Assembly (NCBI GenBank): GCA_012295275.1
Contig: CM022670.1
Coordinates: 37,569,751-37,633,750 of the forward strand
Reading direction: 5' to 3'
DNA from: Chrysomallon squamiferum
Taxonomy: Eukaryota; Mollusca; Gastropoda; Neomphalida; Peltospiridae
DNA: 64,000 nucleotides
Part shown: piece after piece, positions 1 to 21,700 of the stretch
Position numbering within the stretch: the first letter of the stretch is position 1
How the letters are laid out: the number at the start of each line of letters is the position of its first letter
Notes under the pieces: model-generated
The model's input: only the letters and a program-made list of their open reading frames with translations
Told to the model about the DNA's origin: nothing
Database searches by the model: none
Program-made: the position numbers and the translations under genes

Positions 1-590
1 AAAAAAAAAATGAAATTTTCAAGAGTGAAATAAAAAGTAGGATTTCGAAGAAAAGAAGAAAGCAAGAGACAGTAACATTTTGCAGAATAAAAAAAATAAA
101 TCAATTCTTGGAAATGTTGATGACCTTGTTTATGCTCGGTTACAGCGAAGTGTTTATGACGCACAAACCAGTTCCAAGAAAGAAATGCACACTGACGTAA
201 AATACGATTTCTTGGAAAAACAAAATTAAATAACAATAACTGAAGAAGAAAAAAAAAAGCCAGCAGTTTTATAGGGACGCGTGACAAAGTCAGGTGATCT
301 GCGGAATAGCGTAATTTATGTATGTATGAAAATTACGTAAAGGAAAATTTTATTTTTCTTCTTCTTGCGTAAAGCGTTAGTGACATTGTGAGATATTACT
401 TCTGACAGTGTAGGACAAATATTTGTAAACTGACTCCGTACATTTGTCCCTTACATAGGAAACATCTGATAGTGTTTTACCAAAGGGAAACGTGACGTTG
501 TTCGACTCTTGTAGTTCTACACAGGTCAAAGAAAAAAAAACAAAAAAAACAAACAACCAAAAACAATATCATCAGTTAATAATAATAATA
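1..590 (+). promoter_or_regulatory. 5' flank of the lectin/ZP gene, with bZIP-type sites
   Basis: No gene is seen here. The stretch lies directly upstream of the signal-peptide exon at 591. It contains TGACGTAA at about 193-200, the perfect palindrome TTACGTAA at 333-340 and TGACGTTG near 493. These resemble CREB/ATF and C/EBP or PAR-bZIP sites. No convincing TATA box was found. Calling this a promoter is inference from position; the motifs are visible but short enough to occur by chance. Confidence 0.3.
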
Positions 591-9011
<8,421 letters not shown>

Positions 9012-9208
9012 CTTTCTTGGAAAGTGCTGTGCTGTGCTGCAGGAAAATATTTTTTGTTGTTGTTGTCGTAAAACATTTTCATGTAACCACAACTTGATAA
9101 TTATGTGACTGAAAATATTTTATAATACTACATTTCTATAAACAGTTTGTGATGTCCTTAGTGTTTAGATGTAGAAATTCCTTAAGCATGTGTTTGTATT
9201 GTTTTTAA

Positions 9209-9262
<54 letters not shown>

Positions 9263-9971
9263 TTTTTTATTTATTTTTTTTCGGGTTTGGTGTAACAATT
9301 TCAAAATGTGTTCCTTCATTTCTGAATAATAATCTAAAAAGTGTTTCCTATCGCTTATTATCATTATTATTATTATTATTATTTTAAATTAATTAATTAA
9401 TTTATTTATTGTGCATTGATTATCACCAGTAGACGCTTTTTTTTTTTTCTTTTTTTTTTTTTGGATAAATAACATAACTGGGTTTATATTATATTTTCAA
9501 ATTCCTTTCCATCTAAATTTATGAATAAAGAAATAGCCGCAACTGTCGGTTAAAAGGTGTTATGTAATATCTGCATTATGTCACAGAACACAATTAAACT
9601 GCATCTCAGAGGTCGTATGTATAATAATTATAATATATTTTGGTATTTCTGGCTGTGAGAATACATAGAAAATATATTTTTATATTTGCACCTAAAAACG
9701 AGTGAAAGATATTTTAGTCGCCGTGAGCACGAAGTTACCAGGAAACGCATATACTTGATGCATACATCACTGAACTTCGTCGGGGAGATAATCCGGGCAG
9801 CTCAACTGATCTGGATTCTTTACATCGCTTTTTCTCCATATTAGATATTCCATGTTATCCATGTCATTATTATTCCAGTATTCTACTAAATTATAATTAC
9901 AGTCAGATAATGTATCCTTCATAAATGATAAATATGATTATACGTTGTTATCAGAAAAAAAAAAAAAAAAA

Positions 9972-10012
<41 letters not shown>

Positions 10013-10199
10013 CAACACAACACAATAAATAAATAATTTTAATAAAAGAATAAAATGATGTGCATTATATAAAGAACATAAACGACAAAATGGTTTCGAG
10101 TTTGAAGACTTCGATATGCTGTGTAAAAACATCACAAACAAAATGCCGTTGACATTGCTAAAATGCCAACAAGCAAGAAAAAACGAGGACATCATCACT
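9012..10199. other. 3' UTR and intergenic stretch, repeat-rich
   Basis: A polyadenylation signal AATAAA lies at 9524-9529, about 510 bases after the spliced stop, and could end the lectin/ZP transcript. The rest holds (TTA)n at about 9211-9262, poly-T, and (ATA)n at 9973-10010. No gene is recognised. Confidence 0.6.
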
Positions 10200-11050
10200 C
10201 ACGATATAAAATGATGAAACATGGCTGCCACAAGCATTCAGACCACGCAGAATCAAGACCATCAAAAGGAGAACAAATGGAAGGACATTAGGAAGTACAC
10301 GATTACACGAGAAATACGTGTAACATCAAAGAGCCTTAGGAAAGCTGGAACAACCCATGTCGCAGGTCAAAACAGTCTGATTACACTGTTAGACAAGCAG
10401 GTTAGAGAAATCCGATATCAAAATAAGAACATAAAACGAATAAAGGCTTTCTATACAGAGCTGTGTGACAATGAACATAGTTTACTAATTCACGCTAACT
10501 GGAAAAATGCATCCGATGTAACACCCTAGGAGGTCCAAGCAGCGCAAAGAGATAAGAAAAATGGTCTATGCGGTAATTATAAACATTGAAACGTTAACAT
10601 ATTATGTTTATCTCAAAGACAAATTCCTATGGAAATATGCAGATACTTCAAAAAGAGCTACAGACCCATATCTATAACACTAAAACACTATAAGACTACA
10701 AGACTATAACACTTATAAAGATTACTAACACAAAATTTATAACAAAAAGACTAGCCGGAGATATGAGCACTAAACAAATACGCAGTCGCAAAAATGGAAA
10801 GAAGTATGATAAACATCACATATTGAGAACGAAAAATAAACATCTAGGAAAGCAAGAAACCCAATAATCTCAGATATGACTGAACAGTTTAGAAGACGGA
10901 AGGAGATATAGGCTCACTGGCAGAAGACAACAAAAACCAGTGGACATAACGTATCACCACTTGGAAATCAAACGAAGGGAAACAATCCAGAGGAAGCCCA
11001 GCGAGACGATGGAGAAATAAACTAGATGACTATTGGTAGAGAACAGCGCA
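10200..11050 (+). mobile_element. Degenerate RTE/BovB-like LINE fragment
   Basis: The open stretch at 10221-10529 reads KRIKAFYTELCDNEHS and continues past a stop as EVQAAQRDKKNGL. This matches the linker just before the reverse-transcriptase core of RTE-type LINEs. Further on, broken frames read AKMERSMINIT (about 10790) and RITTWKSNEG followed by ARRW (about 10950-11030), the usual C-terminal motifs of such polyproteins. The reverse-transcriptase core between them is missing, and stops and frame breaks abound, so this is a dead, internally deleted copy. Confidence 0.65.
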
Positions 11051-11052
11051 GT

Positions 11053-11570
11053 GAATGAATGAATGAATATTTAACGACACTCCGGAATGAAAAACATACT
11101 GACCACTGGATGTCAGATAAAGATAAATACAATAAAATGGTAAATATTTTTTATATAATAACTCATGCTCGGATAGGTCGTATTTATTTGTCCCATTCAG
11201 TCTGAAGAAAGATCGTCTACCTCAGTGTGAACACACTTTGGTGGATTGCCATAATCTTTACCTGATCTGTAACTATATTTAACTACCAAATAAATATGAC
11301 GAAATCATTGCGATTTCATCCTGAAGTTGTTTAAAAATTTTGAGTTACAAAATTTATCTATAAATTTGAATTTAATTAAACTTGGATACCTCTATTTTTG
11401 CAAGCTCTTTACTGTTTTAATTAATTTTTAGAATGTTTATATATAAAGTAATCACCATTTTATTTAATTTACCTTTATTTGAGACCCAATAGCCAATATA
11501 TATATATATATATACTTCTTCTTTCTTTTTTTTAAGTTCTAGAGTGTCGTTAAACATTCATTCATTCATT
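11053..11570. mobile_element. Inverted-repeat element with AACGACACTC core
   Basis: The left arm (11053-11083) is GAATGAATGAAT followed by ATTTAACGACACTCC. The right arm (11541-11570) is its reverse complement with about two mismatches, AGAGTGTCGTTAAAC then ATTCATTCATT. The roughly 520-base interior has no reading frame. It looks like a foldback/MITE-type element. I associate this end sequence with abundant molluscan repeats, from memory and unchecked. Confidence 0.6.
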
Positions 11571-12090
11571 ACGCAATCCTGTTAAATGTTTCAGTAAAAT
11601 TCTATAAATCTAAAGTCTTAAAACAAGTTCAATATGGAAACATAATCTGAAATATCGTATTAAATTTCCAAAATTTTCTAAAAAAGACCCTGCAATTTTT
11701 ATTTATTTATTTATTGCAATAATTACGTTTTTATGTCTGTGAATAAATAAATAAATAAATAAATAAACAAAAACAAAGATTACTGTTTGTGTATGATTTT
11801 TTGCATTGGCAGTTACCGCCTTTGCGCGCATTTTTAAAAGGAAACTACACGCAGATAACGAAATAGCTTGGTACGCTAAACCAAAACTCCAAAACTGGTT
11901 TATGTGACCAGATTAAAATGACCACTGAAATATAATGTGGTCATTTTAATATTTATTCAACTGTCAAAAGAACAAATCGTAGAAAAAAAAATCTTTATTT
12001 AATTTACTAATAGAAGATTACTAATAAATAAATAATTTGATATGAAGGTTAGCGATATACCATTCTATCGCAACAATTTGTTGTCGTTTC
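11571..12090. other. Intergenic, no gene seen
   Basis: AT-rich sequence with ATTT/AAAT runs near 11700-11765. No coding signature was recognised. Confidence 0.6.
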
Positions 12091-12235
12091 GCCTTACCGG
12101 AAGTACGGTACCCGCACGCGCGTCGTATAAATTCTTGTCTGTTCCTGTCAACGAAAACAACAAATGAATTGCAGAACTGAACAGTGATAATTGCAGGGAT
12201 ATCGCAGAAAATATTTAACTGAAGTTAAAAGGGGT
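12091..12235 (+). promoter_or_regulatory. Probable EFCAB7 promoter and non-coding first exon
   Basis: A small CpG-rich island in an AT-rich setting. It has a consensus ETS/GABP site CCGGAAGT (12097-12104) and a TATA-like GTATAAATT (12125-12133). It is followed by about 100 bases ending at a possible donor (GGGGTAATAG near 12230). The first coding exon has its own acceptor at 12681-12682, so an upstream non-coding exon is required somewhere, and this is the best candidate. Confidence 0.5.
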
Positions 12236-12705
12236 AATAGAATTTAAAGCGATGTGTTTATATCTTTATATTATTTTTTTTTTTTACTTTTTGTTCTGAA
12301 AGAATATATAATACATGATGATTGAATTTTTAATTATAACATTATTAAACACCATGTAATATACAATACAGTAAAATATGTGATAAATGATAAACTGATA
12401 ATTTTATCATAAAGTTCTGTCGAGGATAATTATATTTTTAGCATAAACTATAATTATGTAACAACTGAATGATTTTTACGCTGGGCATTGCATATAATGA
12501 TATATAAATAAATATAAAAAAAACAACAACAACAAAAAACCACAACAACCTTGCATGCCCGATACAATAACAACAACAACAAAACATTATGATTATGAAA
12601 AAAAAAAAAGAATTTGTATACATTCAAAAACTGTTGTTAAACAAAATATTTAATTATTTATTTAGTTATTATTTCTTTTCAGTTCTTTGTTGCACAGTCC
12701 TGATA

Positions 12706-15700
12706 ATGTCGAGAAGATCAAGTCGCCCTTCCTCTGCTGCCTCCCACAGTAGTCGGTCATCCAATGCAGATGGTGATTTTAAACTGGAATGCAAAGCAGC
12801 TTATCTTACTGTTTTCAATGACATCAGAGATGAAATTACCTCAAAAGATGACCTCATTTTAGGTTTGTTTTCTGAAAAGAAAGTGGAACATTTTGATAAA
12901 TTATATGTATGAATATATGAATTCAAAAAAAGATATACTGAGAAATAGACATGTGCAGAAATAAACCCTGATTGACAAAGTGAGATTGATATTATTGTAT
13001 TTGTAATAACACATTTCAGAAGAAATATCCTCCCAGATGGGTTGATAAATCAAAATTATAAATATTTGTAAAGATTCTGTACAGAATGTACAATGCAGAC
13101 TTTTTTCTGACTTTCTGCTGGGCAAGTTTAATAAAGACAGAATACATTTATTTCTAATATTTGTATTGCATATACATAAAATATATTGTTATATATATTC
13201 TGTAATACAAAAAAAGATTGGATTGAATCACTGAATTCCTTAATTCCTTGTTTGTCAGATTATCTCTTTATATATAATTTTTTCTTTCTTTTCTTGAACA
13301 GCTAATAAAAAGTTCATTAATTAATATAGTATTTTAAAATGATCTCAGACACTGTATTTAAACAAATGATCTTTCAGTTCCATTCAATTATTTCCAGTTC
13401 TTCAACAAACTGGTCGTAACCCTACTCGACGCACACTAGAGAAATACTGGAAAGATACAACAGGTATGTGATCTATAAAATAACTAGTTTATATCTTACT
13501 TTTGTATGCATTCATCATGCTTAATTTTTTTTTTTTTTTTTGCATATTTTTATTTCCAGAATGGTAGCACAATAGAAACATTCCCATGTATTAGAATAAC
13601 ATAAACACAGAATATTAACTCTTATTTTATAAATTCCATAGATAATTTTTGAAATATTGTACAATCATTTTACAAAATATATTAAATATCAGACAGATCC
13701 TAATTTACTAAGGAAAATCTTTATCTAACTAATATGTCAAATTGTTTAAAGTGCTGATTACAAACAAACTAACTTCCTTAAAAAAACATTTGAAATGATT
13801 TGACAATTAAATAGAAAGAGAAAGCAATATTTGATTTGTGTATTTCTTGGATAGGGATGCCTGTGTGTCCAATATTTTCATTAATTTCACTTGCATATTA
13901 ATTTTAATTTTATAGTTATAATTTTTATTTAAATACAGTGAGCCTTTAGATAAGACAGTGTTGACATTTCTTTTTCAGAGTCATTATCTTTCAATGACTT
14001 TGTTGATATATGTCATCATGAGCCTGCTACAACTACAGATGATCTTATGAAAGCCTTCAGAAAAATTGATGTGAATGGTGATGGTTACTTGTCTGTGAAT
14101 GAACTGGTTAATACTCTTAGTACAGTAAGTGGTGACACAGCACTCAAGTATTCATATTAATCATGATTTGCATTAACTGTTACCTCATTTTTACTTCAGT
14201 TCATTGCATCTTGAACCAGTAGAGAAAAAAAAGAAAATGTATTAATCTTCTTTTTTTTTTAATTATTATTGTAAGGTTTTTTTTCTTTTTTAGGTTTTGT
14301 AAACTTATACAATTGTTACTTGAGATTGGCAATATTAAGTTAAAAAAAGAAACAAACTTTGAAAAGTCTTTCTATGAAATCCTTTCTTTCAGAAAGGAGA
14401 AAAGATGAGCCGTGATGAAGTAAAAGCTATTATTAGCGATGTGGATGAAAATAAAGATGGTAAATTGGATTATCATGAGGTATGTAACCTGCAATGTCTG
14501 ATTGATAAGAATGTTACAGAACAGTGTTTCATAACCTTGCTACTAGCTACAGATCCACAACAGCTGCAGACTGTTGACTTAAAACTTAGAATTGATAAAA
14601 CTCCATTATGTCAATTGGATATAACCATTATTATATACCTACAGACACATTCATGGCATATTTATTCTTTTATAAATATCTATAGCACCAATTTTACTGA
14701 AGCAATTATCTTAAATATAAGATGTGTGTTTTATTTATTGTGATTTGAAATAGCCTTTTCCAAATATATGTTCCAAGAGAATTTAAACATTTGTTCTAAA
14801 CAGTAATTAACTATCCAAATTTTTTTTTTTTTTTTAATTTTGAACATGGATTTTCCAAAAGATTAGTGATTATATTAAGAATTTTTTTTTTTTATAGCAA
14901 TAACTTAATGTAAAATCATTCAGAACATTTTTAACCTGCATTCTCCATATTTCTATTTTTTTTTTACACCTTTAGAATCCTTTATACGTTTATTAAATTA
15001 TTTAATCTACTCTTTTCTAACTACTTAATAATAGTGGTATAGTTTTTAAATTTTAGCTCTAAACACAGTCAAATTACTTTTCAAAATTATTTTAATATAT
15101 CCATTTTCTTTGTATTCTGTTTCAAAAATAAAAAAACATAGTTAAATGGTGTTGGTTTTTTTCATTCAGCAGTCATTTCCCTACATCCAGGTATAGTTTT
15201 ATCCTACAATCTGCATATATGTACAGTGTTGCATGCATTGAGCTTATATTTGTTTTATTCACACACTAAGATAGTTTTTGAATGATAGAGAATACATTGT
15301 TTTTTTTTGTTTGTTAACTGATGCTGTACAAATGATGTTTAACGACTCTTTAAGAGAATCACATTTTCTTTGGCATACACAATATTTTATTTATTTTTGA
15401 TACAGTGTAATTTTCAATTTGTATAAGAAATTTGATCTTTGCTTTTAAATCTCACTGTATGTGTTAATGTTTCAGATGGATTAGATTTCTAATTAAATTT
15501 CCATTATTTTCCATTAATAGTAATGTTACGAGATTTTAATGTATTATTCTTAACATATAAACATTTTTTCTTTTCCTTTTTATTGGAATTTTGGAAATCT
15601 GAAACCTTTCCAGTCCCAGGCATTTTGCATAGGCAATCTTCAACCTCTAATAAATTTCACAGATTATATTTCTGAATATTCTTGATGAAATAATAAAAAA

Positions 15701-18700
15701 AAAAATACCAACATAGGCATTAATAAAATTATTTACTGAATATTTCTGTAGTTCTGTAACATGGTTATGAAGACGACAGAAGAGGCTAAGAAGATGGCAC
15801 TGAAAGTGATGGAGAGAAAAGAGAGGAAGAAACAGAAAAGCAGACAGTCCATATCCAGCAAAAAAGGTAAATCATACTATGTCACAGTAATCAGTGTTGG
15901 TTTAGACAAATGGGCAGTGTGAATGAAACTTCTTGTCTTGCATCCTTTGAACAGACCTACATAAAACAGCTGCTGAAAATTTCATTATCACAAACACCTG
16001 TTATTTAACAAAAAAACCCAGTATTTCACATTATTGTTTGACATGTATTTGCTATTCTAAAAGATGATGGCTGGTGATTCAGAAGTAACTTACTTTGTTT
16101 AACTGTTTGAATGAAAATTTTGCTTGAGATTCACCAGTAAACCATACTATTTAAATTTTAAATAGACCGTTAGTATTGTTTTGTCTTTAAGCATGCTTCT
16201 GATGTTATAGGCAAAAGGTTTCAGTGCATTATGATTTTATTTATGACCAGTTTCTGGTTATAATATTAAAAGGTGAAATAGGTCTATAAAGATAGTCTTG
16301 AACTTGTTATTTTATTATTTATTTACTTATTTATTTTTTGTTGTTGTTTTTGTTTTCATATGATGTAATTTTTTAACATTTAATTTAAAAAATATACATT
16401 TTAAGGTTTCAAGAATTTTTTCTTGTTAAAATTAATGGCTATAACAAATAAAACACTGTTCACTTTTATTGTTAGCACTGGTCTAGTCAGTAATGTTCTT
16501 TTTGTCATAATTCTGTGGTAATACTATTACTGATGTTAAGACTGTTTTACGTTTTCCTTTGTCAGTGGTAAAAATATAAAGATATATATATATATTTTGC
16601 ATTATGTTTTACCAATTATATCATTGCATCCCTGCCATTGCAGTATCACATTTCATGTGTTGTTTGTTTGGAATTAATTTTATGAATCTATAGAATTACT
16701 TTATTTGGTATTCTATTTTTCTTTTTTTTCTGTAAGTGACTGAACTTTTTTCTGTTTTGAGTAATGTTTTGATTATGCATTTGGTACTTGTTTGACACTG
16801 CTGTTTGTATATTTGACTGAAGTGTGTTAAAGATGGCCCTGGTCTGGCAAATTACAACAAAACATTACTAATTTATTTTACTTAAGCCCAGTGTATATGA
16901 AAATTTAGCCATTATGGTTTTCTGTCATGTAGTCATCATACAGATTTCAACTTGAAGAAGATTTTTCAGTAGGTCAGAATATTTTTGCATGTGAGAGAGA
17001 AGTGTGTGTGTCTGTTGTATTTGATTTTGAACAATGCAGCTTTAGTTGTATTTATCAGTTCAGAACCAGCAAACAACATTTTAAATATCCTCAAATGTTT
17101 TTATTAGATGAAACAGAAGTTTCTTCAGAGCAACAAGAAACTAAAGAGGAGAAAAGTAAGGTGTTCTTCTAACACTGGCTTCTGTGTGGCTTAAGTGATA
17201 CAGCTTTCCTTTTGCTTTCCTTTATTACTTTTTAATAATTTTTTTCATTACTTTTCTTTCTTAATGAAAAGCAAATTGTATTTTTGGGGTATTTTTTAAA
17301 GTAAATATCAAAACACTAATCATTTATAGTCACAGGTTTGCATATACCAAATATTTAGAAATTGCATTAGGGTCAGTCTGTGTCAAATGACCCAATGGGT
17401 TAAACCCGACCATCTCAGATTTTTATGAAACTTGGTATACTTGTTGACTGGGATCCCACAGCACCAAATCAGTGGTGTTGGAGAGATGGCCCACCGAATT
17501 TTTAGATTTTTGGCACCAACCTTAGAACCCTCATATCTCAGGAACTACTGGGCCAATCTTCATAAAATTGGTATTGTTGAAAAGGCAATATGACAAGGAT
17601 TCCATATTGGAGTACATTGACCTTTTGACCTTTGCTATGACCTTGAAATTGACCGTGTGGATCACGTGACCTTGAGAAGAAAAGTTTCCTGGGTGTAACA
17701 TTTTTTGTTTAGTCACAATAACACCTTTTCAGCCATTAATATCTGATTAACTAAAACCTGAATGGGCTAAAATCTCAAAATTCGGTGGGCCATATCTCCC
17801 ACTCCAGTTTTTCTAATCTACTATTATTTTCATATAATAAACACATATCACAATACTGTCCTCAATAGAAATATATCTGTTAAAAGAACACTAAAACACA
17901 TTCATCTTAAAGGATATAGTTTATATTTGTTAAATGAAGACTAAAACACACTAATTTTAAATGATATGGTTTATATCTGTTAAATGAATACTAAAACACA
18001 CTAACATTAACAGATATTGTTTATATTTGTTAAATGAAGACTAAGACACACTAATGTTAAAGGATATTGTTTATATTTGTTAAATAATGAAGACTAAAAC
18101 ACACTAATATTAAAGGCTATTGCGTTTAGTAATCATCTGTTGTAATTCTGAGCCATATTTTAAAAGATTTTTATCACAAAATATATTCAAGAATACTGGT
18201 TTAAAAATTAATTATGTAAAACAAAATTGTATTTTTTTCTAAAATGCATTCTAGTGCATAAAATAACAAATCAGACTATTAAGGCCCTAAGTTCAAATTT
18301 AATTATTATTTTTTTTATAATATTCACAAATTCATTGTTCAGCCAAAATATATAACACACACACACACCCAATTTGTATCACAACTAGTCATAAATAATA
18401 TTTCTTGTATTCAGTTAGAAATATTTATTAAAGGAAACAAAGTCATAGTTTTTAAAAATATTTATTAACTATAAAACTGTTGAATGGTAATGTGTGTATT
18501 TTTCTTTCATTTGCAGTTAGTTAACTGTAGTAATACAATAATGGATTTGAAGCATATGTTAAAATATTTTCATAGTATTCCCATTACAAAAAAAAAAAAA
18601 ATATAAATAAAAAGCAATACATTAATATCACCATATAATTATCAGATAAGAGTGAAGATGTAACTTCATCAAGGACATCTGTACAATCCAAGAAAGTGAA

Positions 18701-21700
18701 AAGTAAGGTGTTCTTCTAACAGAAGTTTTTGTGTGGCTTAAATGACATATCACAGCATAATTTATATTTCAGTTTAGTTTTTTGCATTTTTAAATACTGA
18801 ACAGAGCTTCTTCTAAGCAAGATGCAAATTTAAATTACAGACAAACAAAATTAGATCTACAATGTTTTATATTTTCCAAAATAATTAATGAATTCACATC
18901 CCAATATTCAGTAAGAAATTCCAAGTAATATTTTATTAATGACAATTAAAAGTTAACATTTTTTTAAAAGTGTTTATTGATATTACAACAGTTAAAAGGT
19001 AATGGTTAGTTATCTGAAGTATATCATTTACAGAGACTGAAATAAAATGTCTTGTAAATCAAAAATGCAGTATAATATTCTGTTACATATTAGAAAAATA
19101 TAAATAAAGACAATGCTGTTAATATAACTGTGTAATTATTAGATGAGGCAGAAGATGTAACTTCATCAAGGACTTCTGTCCAATCCAAGAAAGTGAAAAG
19201 TAAGGTGTTCTTCTAACACTGGCTTTTGTGTGGCTTAAATGACACAGCTGCTATTGTATTATTTAAAAAAAAAAATTATGTCATTAATAGCTACAAATCT
19301 GTTTAATATTGATTTCATAAGAAATGAATATCTAGATGAGCATTTCCACTTCAAATTATAAAAGCTAATAATAAAAAAATATATATATATATAATGATAA
19401 GAATAACAGTACTGGCAAAAGAAATAATTTTATATATTTTAAAATATTTTGATATTATCGTAATTCAGATTCCAGTATTCCTAATATCAGTTGAAGATTT
19501 TTCAGCATGTAAAAAATTTGTTAATAATTAAATATAATTATTAGATGAAGGAGAAGATGTAACTTCATCAAGGACATCTGTTCAATCCAAGAAACTAAAA
19601 AGTAAGGTGTTCTTCTAACACAAGTTTCCTGTATTAAATTGCTATAGATATGGAATTATTTTGTAATGAAATTTAAAAAAAAAAAAAAAAATTCTTAAAT
19701 TTGAGTGATGTTTTTTAATTAAATAGGCTATCCTTTGTAGGAAATTGTCAAAGTAAATTTTAAAAAATAATTTTATAGCCAACAGAATCCATAACAAAAT
19801 TTTGAAATCCATATTAATGTTAGTTTTAAGAGAAAATGGTTCATTATTAAGATTTTTATATTAATTTTAAATGACAATAATTTAAATCTATGAAAAAAGA
19901 AAAGAAGATACTTTAATCAATATATGTAATTATTAGATGAGGAAGAAGATGTTACATCATCAAGGACCTCTGTACAATCTAAGAAACTGAAAAGTAAGGT
20001 GTTCTTCTAACACAAGCTTTCTGTGCCTTAAATAGTTTTGGACAAAAAGCTGATTTCTGTTCTTCAACTATTTATGTTTATAATGATATGCATCACAAGA
20101 AAGTTTTAACTTTTAAAAGCCAAAATGCTTTTTAAAAAAAATGTTAAATAAATAAAAATAAATGAACTTGGTATCTAACTGTTCACATTTGAATCATAAT
20201 ATCAAATGAAGATTTTTCATTCTCTAAAAAGTATCCTTATAATTATTAGATGAGGGAGAAGATGTAAATTCATCAAGGACTTCTGTCCAATCCAAGAAAC
20301 TGAAAAGTAAGGTGTTCTTCTAACACTGGCTTACGTGTGGCTTAAATAACATACCACAACATAATTTATACTTCAGTTTAGATTATTTTGGTGTTTATTA
20401 AACTGATAGTTGCCTATTGAAAGCAAGTTACACATTTTAATTTAGTGAAGTAACTTGGTTATTTTTGGTTTGTTTCTCGTTTAATGTAATTTAATTCACA
20501 ACCCTGTATTACAAACCAAACAAATATTTTATTTATGAAAAATAAAAGTTATTTAAAAAAAATTTTTAAAGAGTTTATTAATATTAAAACAGTTGAAAGG
20601 TAGTATATGTAATTTTGGTATCAGCTTTTGTTTCATTTCCAGTTAGGTTTTCTCTTGTATATCATACACAAAGACTTTGAAATAAAATAAATTATAAATA
20701 AAAAGTCAATTATAATAAGTATCCTTTTGCTAAACTATAATAAAATAAATAAAAGGCAATGCATTAAATATAATGTTTTCTATAATAAAAGAAAGTGTAA
20801 AGTAGTATCTAATTCTGGCTTCTGTGTGGCTAATATTTCTTCTTATTATTATTATAATTAAAGAAATGAAGATCTTGATATAGATTTAGCTTAAAATTGT
20901 GTATAATTATTAGATGAAGGAGAAGATGTAACTTCATCAAGGACTTCTGTCCAATCCAAGAAAGTGAAAAGTAAGGTGTTCTTCTAACACTGGCTTTTGT
21001 GTGGCTTAAATGACACAGCTGCTATTTTATTATTTAAAAAAAAAAAAAAAAATATGTCATTAGTAGCTACAAATCTGTTTAATATTGATTTCATAAGAAA
21101 TGAAAATCTAGAGAGCATTTCCACTTCAAATTGTAAAAGCTAATAAAAAAAAAAAAATATAAATATATATATATAATGATAATAATAACAGTACTGGAAA
21201 AAGAAATCATTTTATATATTTTAAAATATTTTGATATTATCATAATTCAGTTTCCAGTATTCCTAATATTAGTTGAAGATTTTTCAGCATGTAAAAAATT
21301 TGCTAATAATTAAATATAATTATTAGATGAAGGAGAAGATGTAACTTCATCAAGGACATCTGTCCAATCCAAGAAACTGAAAAGTAAGGTGTTCTTCTAA
21401 CACAAGTTTGCTGTATTAAACAGCTATAGACATGGAAGTTTTATTTTTATTTATTTATTTATTTTAATTTAGATGTTATTTTGGCATTAAAAAGGCTTGC
21501 CTTCATAATAAATAAGTTAAAGATAAAAAAAAGTTTTACAGACTTCAAAATCCATTATTAATTTTTATTTTACATGAAAGTGGTCCATCATTCAGATTAT
21601 TCCTGTATTAATATTTAATGAAAATGCTTTAAATCAATTATTACATACAATTATCAGGTGAGAGACTCAGAAATAAAATAACTTAAAAAAATATAAATAC

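Noticed and set aside
15330-15400. GATGTTTAACGACTCT, similar to the 11.05-kb element end
   Set aside because: Too short and diverged; no partner arm found nearby.
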